The notes under the pieces are model-generated. The model did not search any database, was not told the DNA's origin, and saw only the letters and a program-made list of their open reading frames with translations. DNA of 13,899 nt from Spirochaetae bacterium HGW-Spirochaetae-7. Lineage in GTDB: Bacteria; Spirochaetota; Spirochaetia; Treponematales; UBA12059. Both the position numbers and the translations under genes were made by a program. The stretch lies in NCBI GenBank assembly GCA_002839245.1, contig PGXR01000050.1:1-13899 (forward strand), given 5' to 3'. Shown here one piece after another: positions 1-8,065 of this stretch (the stretch's first letter is position 1; each line of letters begins with the position of its first letter).

Positions 1-375
1 CTGCTGCGGCTCGAAGCCGGGCAGGATGCTGGACTCCAGCTCGCGCTTGAGCAGGCGCTCGATGTCGCGCAGTTGAATGCGTTCGTCGATGCTGACCAGC
101 GAGATGGCCTGGCCGCTGGCGCCGGCGCGGCCGGTGCGGCCGATGCGGTGGATGTAGTCTTCCGGCACGTGCGGCAGTTCGAAATTGACCACATGCGGCA
201 GGCTGTCGATGTCGATGCCGCGGGCGGCGATGTCGGTCGCCACCAGCACGGCCAGCTTGCCGGATTTGAAATCGGCCAGCGCACGGGTGCGCGCATTCTG
301 CGATTTGTTGCCGTGCAGGGCGGCGGAGCGGACGCCCGACTGGTCGAGCCGCTTGGCCAGCGCGTCGGCGCCGTG
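1..375 (-). CDS. rhlE: ATP-dependent RNA helicase RhlE, C-terminal RecA-like domain, partial at both ends
   Basis: DEAD-box RNA helicases of the RhlE group unwind short RNA duplexes in ribosome maturation and mRNA turnover in the cytoplasm. The minus strand is open from the junction down to base 1. It reads a typical second RecA domain: LHGNKSQNAR, then LVATDIAARGIDID (motif V), then HRIGRTGRAG (motif VI, about 121-150), followed by the segment ILPGFEPQQ that leads into an RhlE-type tail outside the window. Motif I, the DEAD box and SAT are absent, because the gene breaks at 355-375 where the reading passes into an oxidoreductase. The residues just inside the break (HGADALAKRLDQSGVRSAALHG) match the usual RhlE order, so the helicase part appears to begin there. 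The sequence style and high GC suggest a proteobacterium (inference). Another DEAD-box paralogue is possible, but the NKSQ form of motif IV favours RhlE. Confidence 0.85.
355..375. other. Assembly junction 1: RhlE / oxidoreductase, with shared 21-base word
   Basis: On the minus strand, the words HGADALA fit both partners. RhlE proteins usually have TKHGA-x-x-LA at this point, and formate dehydrogenases have AEHGxDALA. Upstream sequence matches only the oxidoreductase and downstream sequence only the helicase, while the frame stays open. A short exact match shared by two unrelated genes is where a short-read assembler can join different genomes by mistake. This is an inference from family patterns, and read mapping would decide it. 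Confidence 0.6.
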
Positions 376-504
376 CTCGGCCTTGATGGCCGCGAATCTG
401 GCGGCCACGAGGTCCAGCGCCTCATCCCAGCTGGCCGGCACGAGCTCGCCGTCCTTGCGGACGAGTGGCCGTGTGAGCCGGTCCGGGTGACCGATGAACT
501 GGAA
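355..504 (-). CDS. Molybdopterin oxidoreductase (formate dehydrogenase alpha-like) fragment, broken at both ends
   Basis: The minus strand from about 504 to 355 encodes FIGHPDRLTRPLVR, then KDGELVPASWDEALDLVA, then IKAEHGADAL. This is the stretch just downstream of the N-terminal iron-sulfur region in molybdopterin oxidoreductases. The HPDRL-TRPL and PASWDEALD pattern is characteristic of NAD-linked formate dehydrogenase alpha or NuoG-type subunits (family knowledge). Only about 50 codons are present, with no cofactor-binding cysteine or selenocysteine visible. The left side runs straight into RhlE sequence at 355-375, and the right side runs into the antisense of an outer-membrane protein near 480-504. 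It has no start or stop and no operon neighbours of its own kind. It is best read as a short bridging fragment in a misassembled contig, not as a functional gene. The distinction between formate dehydrogenase and NuoG cannot be made from so little. Confidence 0.6.
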
Positions 505-505
505 T
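480..505. other. Assembly junction 2: oxidoreductase / LptD-like block
   Basis: Minus-strand sequence to the left of here reads as molybdopterin oxidoreductase (FIGHPDRLTRPL). Plus-strand sequence to the right reads as an outer-membrane barrel (LADVDYPSDPDLF). The two readings overlap antisense between about 480 and 505, so the exact break lies in or near that interval. Base composition also changes here, from very GC-rich to more moderate. No start codon with a ribosome-binding site is present for the plus-strand gene. Confidence 0.55.
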
Positions 506-2202
506 GGCTCGCGGACGTGGATTACCCGAGCGATCCGGACCTCTTTTATGACGTATTCGATCGCATCCGTGGTGGTGGCGAGCGGCGGCGTGATCGCATC
601 CCCGAGAGACGCGTTTCGACAGCCCTTGAGTGGACCACCGAAAACTTTTTCGCGGGAATTCAGGTGGAACTGAAAGACCGCATTGGTCGCGATCGTGTTT
701 CGTATTTTGCCGATCCGAAGGACAACGATTACAACTACGACCGCGGTTATAACAACGAAACCCAAATCCGCGTGACGCCTCCCGGAATGCTGGGCGGTAT
801 GGCGGTCGGGTACGATGGCTATTACACCGACCCTGCCTCGATTCAAGACTCTGATTTGGAAGATGGTATCTCAACGAATCGATATGGCCGGGTGACCGAG
901 CGACTGCCCCAGATTACTGTGTCGAGCAATCAACTGCGGTTGGGTACTCTGCCATGGTGGTATCACATGGACCTGAACGTAATTAACAATCTCGATAAGG
1001 GCCTGAACATTGTCGGCACCGATGACGATGCGTTCGTTCGCGGGTTTGATCTCTATCAATCTCTGACGAACCAGATTAAGATTGGCGAGCGTTGCACACT
1101 GGTCACTAAATTCGGTCTTGGCGTGGGCGTGATGGAGCGCGAAGACGATTCGTTTAACTTCGACCTGCCTACCGGCGCGACCTTTCCGTTCGTAATGAAC
1201 GGCCAGAAGATTGACGATGACATCATCGGATTGACGCTGCTTGACCGCGACACGTTCCTGGTGGGGCGGAAGACTTTTAGTCTGAAGGATGTGAATCCCG
1301 CTTTCGCCTACGGCGACATCGATTCCAAGTTTAACACACGGATTTCAAACGCGCTTTCGCATTACATCCGCTGGCGTTTCCGCGAGGGCACGAATGACAG
1401 TCTGGGGCAGTTCTACGAAAACATCGGTGCGCTCAAAACCCGTGACGATCTTTATAATTTCCGGAACTCTGAAAACTGGATCGAATCGGGTTTGGTCTAC
1501 AACCTGATCTATCCGCGCCTGACGGCGAACGTTTCACTGGGACACAATTTACAGGGTGAGGGAGACATCACACCGAACGAACTCCGTCAGTACATCAACG
1601 CCGGTGCAGGATGGACCAACGATCGCAATACGTTGGGACTGAATGGCGGCGTGGGGTTGCAGGAACGTCAACTGCGGGACCCGACCGACCCCAATGAATT
1701 CCAGCAGAATTCTCTGACCTACTACTTGTCGGGCCGATACACGCCGGTTCACAAGCGGTTCTACGCAAGCACTTCGGCTTATTTCATCCAGAACAAGAAT
1801 TCCGACCCCCTGGGCGGATCACCCGACGAAGGCAATCTGGATAGTCGGAACGATTCGAACATCGACTTCACCGTGGGAAAAAAACTGGGTACCAAGTATG
1901 CCATGGAAGTCGCCTCGCGGTATCGCACGAATCTGTCTACCAATAGTGATGGTGATTCCAAGGGCCAGTTCACTGATACCTACGTTCGCCTGCGTCGCGA
2001 TTTCCACGATGTCATTGGCACGCTTTCAGTGGGGCTCAACGATACGGGCTTGTCCAAGGACGATGAGTCGAACGATTCCAGTTATCAGGTACGATTCGAC
2101 GTGCAGTTCAAGAAGCCGGGACAAAAGGGATTGCCTCCTTATGTCCGCACGACCGATTTGTATTCTCGCAGCAAGCTGGGCGCGTTTGAAACGGGCGGCT
2201 GA
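505..2202 (+). CDS. LptD-like outer-membrane beta-barrel protein, C-terminal part, 5' end lost at junction
   Basis: LptD is the outer-membrane translocon that inserts lipopolysaccharide into the outer leaflet, working with the LptE lipoprotein. The roughly 565 residues present look like its barrel. There is a YPSDPDLFYDVF segment near the start, resembling the conserved Y-x-SD-x-x-F stretch. After it comes VTERLPQITV...LRLGTLPWWY, resembling the conserved ERLPEL...LGxxPLYY segment. Then follow many alternating polar/aromatic strands separated by Asn/Asp-rich loops, and a C-terminal end with YVRLRRDFHDV, a SYQVRFDVQF strand and then a short polar tail. The N-terminal signal peptide and OstA/LptA-like domain are missing because of the break near 480-505. 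The plus-strand frame is open back to base 73, but those first codons are antisense to helicase and oxidoreductase and do not belong to this protein. The response regulator follows 45 bases later on the same strand. The barrel assignment is firmer than the LptD one, and another large porin-like protein is possible. Confidence 0.6.
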   Translation, partial: WLADVDYPSDPDLFYDVFDRIRGGGERRRDRIPERRVSTALEWTTENFFAGIQVELKDRIGRDRVSYFADPKDNDYNYDRGYNNETQIRVTPPGMLGGMAVGYDGYYTDPASIQDSDLEDGISTNRYGRVTERLPQITVSSNQLRLGTLPWWYHMDLNVINNLDKGLNIVGTDDDAFVRGFDLYQSLTNQIKIGERCTLVTKFGLGVGVMEREDDSFNFDLPTGATFPFVMNGQKIDDDIIGLTLLDRDTFLVGRKTFSLKDVNPAFAYGDIDSKFNTRISNALSHYIRWRFREGTNDSLGQFYENIGALKTRDDLYNFRNSENWIESGLVYNLIYPRLTANVSLGHNLQGEGDITPNELRQYINAGAGWTNDRNTLGLNGGVGLQERQLRDPTDPNEFQQNSLTYYLSGRYTPVHKRFYASTSAYFIQNKNSDPLGGSPDEGNLDSRNDSNIDFTVGKKLGTKYAMEVASRYRTNLSTNSDGDSKGQFTDTYVRLRRDFHDVIGTLSVGLNDTGLSKDDESNDSSYQVRFDVQFKKPGQKGLPPYVRTTDLYSRSKLGAFETGG

Positions 2203-2247
2203 TAACGAATCGCGCCAGCTAATTATCGCATCGAGAGTGGAAGAATA

Positions 2248-2661
2248 ATGTCCAAGACAAAGAAAAAGATTTTAGCAGTCGATGACGAAAACGATCTGCT
2301 GCTTATTATAAAGACGGCATTGTTCAGCGAAGGATTCGACGTGTCGACGGCGTCCAACGGGCTTGATGCGCTGGCCATGGCGGAGGATTCCAAACCCGAT
2401 CTGGTGATTCTGGACATGATGATGCCCGAGATGAATGGCTTTGAAGTATTGAGCCAGATGCGCCTGATGCCCGCGCTGGAGAGCGTGCCCGTCATCATGT
2501 TGACCGGCGTGTCGGAGCGAGGGACTATCCGTGAGGCAATTGATGCGGGGATCAATTATTACATAGTCAAGCCATTTGACTTTCACGACCTGATCGCAAA
2601 GGTCAAACTTGCAATCGCCGATGCTGAAAGCGGTGGCATGGCGGGTCCGTCAATTCCCTGA
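2248..2661 (+). CDS. Single-domain response regulator (CheY-like receiver)
   Basis: This is a 137-residue phosphoacceptor protein of a two-component system with no output domain, so it probably acts by protein-protein contact. All receiver landmarks are present: the acidic pair D12-D13, the phosphoacceptor D56 in LVILDMMMPEMNGFEVL, T86 in VIMLTGVSE, and the K108-P109 pair in YYIVKPFDFHDL. The C-terminus ends about 15 residues after the last receiver helix, which is too short for a DNA-binding domain. The ATG at 2248 has a GGAAG ribosome-binding site just upstream. The gene starts 45 bases after the barrel gene and ends 41 bases before the start of the large kinase gene (2703), so co-transcription is likely. 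The histidine kinase convergent to the large kinase (7600-8050) is a candidate phosphodonor by position only. A phosphotransfer or diguanylate-type output via a partner cannot be judged. Confidence 0.9.
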   Translation: MSKTKKKILAVDDENDLLLIIKTALFSEGFDVSTASNGLDALAMAEDSKPDLVILDMMMPEMNGFEVLSQMRLMPALESVPVIMLTGVSERGTIREAIDAGINYYIVKPFDFHDLIAKVKLAIADAESGGMAGPSIP

Positions 2662-2702
2662 CGAGTGCCCGCGGACTATTGCGTTCGTAAGGCACTATAA
2701 AA

Positions 2703-5700
2703 GTGATGGAGGGGAAGGTTCGGTTGACGACAAGTGCTCGATATCCTCTATGGATGGGTTTTGCTGTAATACTCAGTCTGTGGGGGGGGTATGGCATTAC
2801 AGCAGCGCCGCAAGAGACCGTTGCTCGAATGGGTTTCGAGGGGGCCAGCGAACCCGTTTGCTATGATGTCGACTGGGATGGAACCTGGGAAGTTCTGGTG
2901 GCCGGGGCCCATGGTGAGGTGGTTTGTTATTCCGCAAAGGGGATGCGGAAAATCTGGCGCGCCACGGTGGGTGAAAAATCTCTGACCTCTGTTGTCGTGG
3001 GCGATTTCGCCGGCACTGGGGCATTGGTTGTAGCCACAGCTTCCTCCGGTGGAACCGTTTATTTTCTTCGGGCTACGGACGGATTGTTGCTGGCGCAACA
3101 CGAGGTTGGTGCGCCTGTTACCGTGCCACCCTCGGTGGCGCCGCTCAAAAGTATCAACAAGTCACAACGCGATGGCGTTGTGGTTTGTGATGATAATGGC
3201 GATATCCACCTCGTTGAACTGGAGGGCGGAAAGGCTCGCGGCCTTTACACGGTTTCCAACACGGTGGAACAGGAGGACAAGTCGGGTGCCCGGCGCCGTG
3301 TGATCCTCGGAAGAATCACCCGGCCCGTGACGGTGTCCGATGTCACGGGAGACGGGGTCCCCGAGATTCTTGCCGGTACGGTAAACGGGGCGGTGCAGGC
3401 ATTTCCCCTCAACAAGCCGGCAGATCGTTATCTTTGGTTCGCGGCGCAGGGAACGCATATCGACACGAGTATCGCTGCCGCGGATTTCTTCGGTCGCGGA
3501 TCCAGCCAGATCGCTTTCGGCACACGTCCCGGCGATTTGTTTGTCCTGGAATTCGATGCAACGACCGGCGGATTTTCCGAGGTTCGGCGTGATCGACTTC
3601 TTGGTTCCCCAAACGGTCATCTTGTAGTCGCGGACCTCGATGGTGATGGATTCCCCGATCTGGCGGCTGCCACCGGGACGTCCGTGGTGGCGTTCGAGGG
3701 GCGTGCTTCGCTCACGCGTTATGAAAAGATGCCCTACACCGCAGTCTCACCACCTCTTGGTCCCATTGGAGTCGTGGGTATTGAAGGGCGCAAGCCGGTT
3801 ATTTTCTCCTGCGATTCACGCCCCATGTCTTTGTTTGTTGATTCATCGACGGGCGAGGAAATTTCTCGTCAGAAACCCCCCACATTTTTCCCCCATGTAG
3901 CACCCATGGGTAATTTTGACGGCAGCGGACGCGTGCAATATGTCTGCATGTCGCCCGACCGATCGAATCTTTTTCATGTCGTGATGGATGAAAAAATTGA
4001 TCCGATCATCCCTCCCATCATGGCTTATGGCACAAATTTTCAACGAGATGGACAAGCCACCAAGCTGAGTTGGGATCGGTTAGAAGCCCAGCGTCAGCGC
4101 GTGGAGGCCTCTCTGGCCGAGAGGCTTGCTGCCGCGCAATCCGCCTACGAGGCGGGGGCAAAAAAAGATGCGCGGACCGCCCTGGCGGAGGCGCTGGCTA
4201 TACGGCCCCAATCTCCTGAGGGGATGAAGCTGAAAGCCCGGCTGACGCGAGCACGCCGCATGGCGGCCAACGGCTTGATATTGGTGGTGATGGTAATTGG
4301 CGCTGCCGGCGCGTGGACTTATGTTAATGCATCGCGGCGTCGACGTCGTGCACTGAAGGTGGCGGAATCTGCCTCCGCTGAAGGCGATTTTATGGCCGCC
4401 ATAAGAGGCTATGAGGAGGCCTTGGCGCACGACCCAAACAACGAGAAACTCAATCTGGCCCTTGCTGAAGCGATGCTCGCGGCTGGTATGCGAACAGAGT
4501 CCAGTATATCGGTCTATCAGCAGTCGAGAGCGGCCAACCCCGATCGCAGCGATTTCACCCTCGCTCTGGCCGAGTCATACGCGGCAGCCGGCAACGAGAG
4601 CGATGAGGCCCTGGAAGCGTATCAAGTTGCTTTGGGCATCATGGAGTCCGGGCGGGGCACCATTGCCTTTCATGCGGGCAACATCATGCGCGAACGGGGC
4701 GAGCTGGATAAAGCACTTCGTTATTACAAAATTGCTTATGGTGAGCATTATCGCGAGGCGGGGATTTTCAGAAAACTGACCGATATTTATCTTGAGATGG
4801 GTCAGTTCTCCGAACGGACGTTGCCGGTATTTGAGCGCATCGCGGATGAGCGTCGGGACGATGTTCCCTTCATGGAAGGGTTGTGCCGTTGTTATCTGGC
4901 AGCTCACCGAATGGATGCCACTGCCCGCGAGGCAGCATCCCGTATGTTGGCCATTACGCCCGAGAACGCTGCGGCGCTTCGGCTCATGGCACGCTGCGAA
5001 CTACAGGCTGGACACGCCGACCGTGCGGCGCATTTTGCCCTGGAGGCCCGAACAGTTGCACCGGCTGACGCTGACCTGTTGGAACTGCTGGCGCATTGCT
5101 ACATGGCATTGGAGCGCAGCGATGACGAAGCCATGGCGCTGTATCGCGAGGCCCTGGAGGCACTGCCAAACCAGCCCGATTTACTGCGGGTGGTGGCCGG
5201 CGGACTGGTAGCGCCGGGAAGTCCGACTCTGGATGATGAGGGATACGATCTCGTAATGCGTGCAGCTCAGGCCAACGCTCAGGACGGAGAAATTCTGTTG
5301 GGTGCCGCTGCCGGCGCCGAAGCCCGCGGGCAGCACCTTCAGGTGATTTCAACCCTCGAGCGAGCGATGGAACTGGGCTATCAGTCGGGTGAGTTGTATT
5401 GCCGCCTGGCCGACGCCTATGCAGCGGTTTCTCCGGTTCCCCCGCCTGCCGCCGAGACGGTTTTGCGCGAAGCTCTGAAGGTGCAGGCTGATAATCCGGT
5501 GTATCTGCGCGCGCTGGCGCGCCTGCTGGGGGCGTCTGGCCGGACGGATCCCGACACGGTCATCGTGCTGGAGAAGGCCTTCAATCGCGATAACAGCGAT
5601 TTCGAACTGGGCCGCCAACTCGCCCAGTCGCTGATGGTCAACGGCCGTTACGATGAGGTCTTGAAGCTCGTGCGCTGGTTGCTTCAGCACGACAAGGAAA

Positions 5701-7580
5701 GCACCGAACTGCAGAAGTTGCATGCCGAGGCCTCGTTAAAAAACAATCGCATCGACGAGGCGATTCGTCAGTACGAGCACATGCTGGGGCAACACCCCGA
5801 TGATGCGGAAGCGCAGGTGAATCTGGCCAAGGCGCTGGCGGAGAAACAACGCACAGACGACGTAGCTGCTTCGCGCTATGAAGCGGCGCTGGCTCTGGAA
5901 CCCGAAGCGGTGGGCATCCGCATGATGTTTGCCCGTCACCATGCCCTTGGTGGGCGCATGGCGCGGGCCGTGGAGGAGTTTCGCGTGGCCGGCGGTCAGG
6001 GCGGCGATGCGGTCGATCGCGTACTGGAAGAGGTGCGGGTGCTCGTGGCTGCGGCGCCGGATCGTCCCGATCTGCGCTGGTTTCTTGCCAACACACTCAT
6101 TGAAACCGGACGCCTGGAAGAAGCGGTTACGAATCTCATGGCCATCTTCGAGGCAGATCCCTCGCAGATGAAAGCGGTCGTGCAGGGGTATGATCGCGTG
6201 CTGGCGCGTGACCCGTCCAACATGACGGCGAATCATCGCAAGGGGGTGCTGCTGAAAGCGCAGGGGCAATTCGAAGAGGCGCGGCCCCTGCTCGAAGCGG
6301 CGGCGCGGGCGAATCCATCCAACGCTGAAGTTTTGGGGGAACTGGCAGATTTGTATGAACAGATCTTGTCGGAGAAAGACAACGTGGCGGTTCGCTTCGC
6401 CCTCGCAAAAACGTATTATGCCATGGGCTCCCAAGATCTGGCCATCGGACAGTTTCAGACCACCCAGCAGGATTTCCGCTATGAGAACGAAAGCATCAAG
6501 ATGCTCGGTCTCTGTTTCACTGCGAAGGGGATGTTGGATTTCGCCCTCACGGAATTCAAAAAGCTTGTTATCGACGAGGAAATCAAAGGTCTGCTGTACG
6601 ATCTGGGTGAGTTGTATCTGGCGAAGAATGGTCTGGTGGGGGCAAAGGAAGTGTATCGCATCCTGTTCGCCACGGACATCCATTACCGCGATGTGAAGCT
6701 GAAGTTCGAGATGCTGAAGGGTTCCACGAGCGACCCCCTTGGTCTGGAGAGCAGCGCCCTCATGACCCAGCTGAGCGAGCAGGCTCGCCGCCGTTACAAC
6801 CTGCTGGAAGAAGTGGGTCGCGGCGCCATGGGTATTGTCTACAAGGCCCACGACAACGAACTGGACGAAGTGGTGGCTTTGAAAATCCTGCCTGAAAATC
6901 TCAGCCAGAACCCTGAAGCGCTCATGCGGTTCCGGGCCGAAGCGCGGTCGGCGCGGCGGCTGTCACACCCCCACATTGTGCGTATCCACGATATCGGCGA
7001 GGAAATGGGTCGCCGATACATTAGCATGGAATATGTGCCCGGTTCCGATCTGAAAAAGTATTTCCGCAGCGTAGGGCGCGCGCTTCCCGCACAGGAAGTA
7101 ATCACCCTGATGGCGCCGCTTGCCTCGGCTCTGGAATACGCTCATTCCATGGGCATCGTGCATCGCGATGTGAAGCCCGCGAACATTTTGCTCAATGAAA
7201 AGCTCGTTCCTAAAATCAGCGATTTCGGCATCGCGAAGTTGTTGGAAGCCACCGGTGAAACCAAGGCGGGGGCCGTCATCGGCACGCCCATGTATATGAG
7301 CCCCGAACAGGTTAAGGGCGAAGTGGCGGACGAGCGTGCCGATGTGTATTCCTTCGGCGTAATGATGTATGAAATGGCCGGAGGCCGCACGCCGTTCTAC
7401 GAGGGCGATCTCTCGTACCAGCACGTTCATGTGCAGCCGGCGCCGCTCAATTCGGGGCAACCCGAGTTGGACGCCCTGGTGATGAAGTGTCTTAAGAAGA
7501 ATCGCGAGGAGCGTTGCGCAAACATGGGCGAGGTGCGGCGAGCGCTGGAAACAATGTTACGCGACGAGCAGGCGGATTAA
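2703..7580 (+). CDS. Membrane-spanning FG-GAP / TPR / serine-threonine protein kinase
   Basis: This protein of about 1,620 residues is predicted to sense outside the cytoplasm and phosphorylate Ser/Thr residues inside. Residues 16-35 are a hydrophobic export signal ending in ITAAP. Residues about 50-430 form an extracytoplasmic region with FG-GAP/VCBS-like blades, including DVTGDGVPE (D213-D217) and DLDGDGFPD (D311-D315), which resemble calcium-binding loops. A helix near 524-545 (LILVVMVIGAAGAW), followed by RRRRR, crosses the membrane. Residues about 555-1340 are a long array of TPR-type helix pairs. The Hanks-type kinase comes last: glycine loop GRGAMG (from G1372), ATP lysine K1394, catalytic HRDVKPAN (D1489, N1494), DFG (D1507), and SPE at 1533-1535. 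All catalytic residues are intact. Most bacterial kinases of this class carry the kinase at the N-terminus, so this order is reversed. The first possible start is GTG 2703, with ATG at 2706. A TTG at 2724 has the best ribosome-binding site. The substrate is unknown. Confidence 0.9.
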   Translation: MMEGKVRLTTSARYPLWMGFAVILSLWGGYGITAAPQETVARMGFEGASEPVCYDVDWDGTWEVLVAGAHGEVVCYSAKGMRKIWRATVGEKSLTSVVVGDFAGTGALVVATASSGGTVYFLRATDGLLLAQHEVGAPVTVPPSVAPLKSINKSQRDGVVVCDDNGDIHLVELEGGKARGLYTVSNTVEQEDKSGARRRVILGRITRPVTVSDVTGDGVPEILAGTVNGAVQAFPLNKPADRYLWFAAQGTHIDTSIAAADFFGRGSSQIAFGTRPGDLFVLEFDATTGGFSEVRRDRLLGSPNGHLVVADLDGDGFPDLAAATGTSVVAFEGRASLTRYEKMPYTAVSPPLGPIGVVGIEGRKPVIFSCDSRPMSLFVDSSTGEEISRQKPPTFFPHVAPMGNFDGSGRVQYVCMSPDRSNLFHVVMDEKIDPIIPPIMAYGTNFQRDGQATKLSWDRLEAQRQRVEASLAERLAAAQSAYEAGAKKDARTALAEALAIRPQSPEGMKLKARLTRARRMAANGLILVVMVIGAAGAWTYVNASRRRRRALKVAESASAEGDFMAAIRGYEEALAHDPNNEKLNLALAEAMLAAGMRTESSISVYQQSRAANPDRSDFTLALAESYAAAGNESDEALEAYQVALGIMESGRGTIAFHAGNIMRERGELDKALRYYKIAYGEHYREAGIFRKLTDIYLEMGQFSERTLPVFERIADERRDDVPFMEGLCRCYLAAHRMDATAREAASRMLAITPENAAALRLMARCELQAGHADRAAHFALEARTVAPADADLLELLAHCYMALERSDDEAMALYREALEALPNQPDLLRVVAGGLVAPGSPTLDDEGYDLVMRAAQANAQDGEILLGAAAGAEARGQHLQVISTLERAMELGYQSGELYCRLADAYAAVSPVPPPAAETVLREALKVQADNPVYLRALARLLGASGRTDPDTVIVLEKAFNRDNSDFELGRQLAQSLMVNGRYDEVLKLVRWLLQHDKESTELQKLHAEASLKNNRIDEAIRQYEHMLGQHPDDAEAQVNLAKALAEKQRTDDVAASRYEAALALEPEAVGIRMMFARHHALGGRMARAVEEFRVAGGQGGDAVDRVLEEVRVLVAAAPDRPDLRWFLANTLIETGRLEEAVTNLMAIFEADPSQMKAVVQGYDRVLARDPSNMTANHRKGVLLKAQGQFEEARPLLEAAARANPSNAEVLGELADLYEQILSEKDNVAVRFALAKTYYAMGSQDLAIGQFQTTQQDFRYENESIKMLGLCFTAKGMLDFALTEFKKLVIDEEIKGLLYDLGELYLAKNGLVGAKEVYRILFATDIHYRDVKLKFEMLKGSTSDPLGLESSALMTQLSEQARRRYNLLEEVGRGAMGIVYKAHDNELDEVVALKILPENLSQNPEALMRFRAEARSARRLSHPHIVRIHDIGEEMGRRYISMEYVPGSDLKKYFRSVGRALPAQEVITLMAPLASALEYAHSMGIVHRDVKPANILLNEKLVPKISDFGIAKLLEATGETKAGAVIGTPMYMSPEQVKGEVADERADVYSFGVMMYEMAGGRTPFYEGDLSYQHVHVQPAPLNSGQPELDALVMKCLKKNREERCANMGEVRRALETMLRDEQAD
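2708..2714 (+). promoter_or_regulatory. Shine-Dalgarno-like GGAGGGG that questions the kinase start
   Basis: GGAGGGG lies inside the first codons of the longest reading of the kinase gene, 9 bases before an in-frame TTG at 2724. The GTG at 2703 and ATG at 2706 have no purine-rich site in front of them. Starting at 2724 would remove seven residues and leave a compact signal peptide (TTSARYPLWMGFAVILSLW...). Both readings remain possible. Confidence 0.45.
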
Positions 7581-7599
7581 CTGCCGGCAATAATGCTTT

Positions 7600-8050
7600 T
7601 CAGGATTGATGGCGGAGAGCCGGGAAAAAGATTTCCACGGTGACCCCATCCCCGGGGGTGCTGCGCAGGCTGATCTGGCCATCGTAATGTTCAATGATGC
7701 GCCGTGTGATGGACAGGCCCAATCCGGTGCCGCCGGTGCGCTGGGTGAAGAAAGGATCGAAAACGCGATTGAGCGTTTCGGGTTTGATGCCTCCGCCGTT
7801 GTCCTTCACAATCAACCGCACGCCATCACGGGAATGGTCTGCCTGAATCGTGGTCTGCAACACGGAGCCCGAATCGCCCATGGCCTGGCGGGCATTCATA
7901 TACACGTTCAGAAGCGCCTGTTTGATCTGTCCCGAATCGACCATGATAAGGGGCGGGTGCGCGTCATAGTTGCGCTCGATGGTTACCGGGTTTTCGGTGT
8001 CATGGCGAAAGAGCAGATTCAGCACTTCGTCGTTTATCTGCCGCAGGTCG
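7600..8050 (-). CDS. Sensor histidine kinase, C-terminal HATPase domain, 5' end lost at junction
   Basis: This is the ATP-binding catalytic domain of a two-component sensor kinase, about 150 residues. It reads DLRQINDEVLNLL, then an N box LLNVYMNARQAM, a G1 box VKDNGGGI, an F box FDPFFTQRTGG and a G2 box TGLGLSITRRIIEHYDG, and ends in PALRHQS. The order and spacing match HATPase_c of NtrB/PAS-type kinases. The dimerisation domain with its phosphorylated histidine and any sensor domain are missing, because sequence above about 8050 belongs to an M16 peptidase. The gene is convergent with the large Ser/Thr kinase, with only 19 bases between their stop codons, so the two come from the same genome. 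It could phosphorylate the single-domain regulator at 2248-2661, but that rests only on proximity. Confidence 0.85.
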
Positions 8051-8065
8051 GTGGGGCTGGGGTGG
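8040..8065. other. Assembly junction 3: histidine kinase / M16 peptidase, in frame
   Basis: On the minus strand the reading changes from M16 peptidase (WYGGWKAGADPW...PPHPSPT) to histidine kinase (DLRQINDEVLNLL) within a few codons, without a stop. Each half is cut at a point where its family normally continues. Codon use and GC content change at the same place, being richer in GC above 8065. A 437-codon apparent fusion results. A signal peptide in front of an ATP-dependent cytoplasmic kinase domain makes no cellular sense, so a misjoin is much more likely than a real gene fusion. Confidence 0.7.

Noticed and set aside
73..504. N-terminal extension of the barrel protein read from ATG 73
   Set aside because: The opposite strand encodes conserved RhlE and oxidoreductase motifs, so these codons are antisense noise in front of a truncated gene.
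2679..2701. TTGCGT followed by TATAAA as a promoter for the kinase gene
   Set aside because: Only 11 bases separate the two boxes, and the start would fall on the first codons, so it is not a credible sigma-70 promoter.
5736..6851. A 371-codon minus-strand open frame inside the TPR region
   Set aside because: It is opposite the continuous TPR-kinase gene and rich in His, Arg and Gln, as expected for an antisense shadow. No motif or start site was seen.
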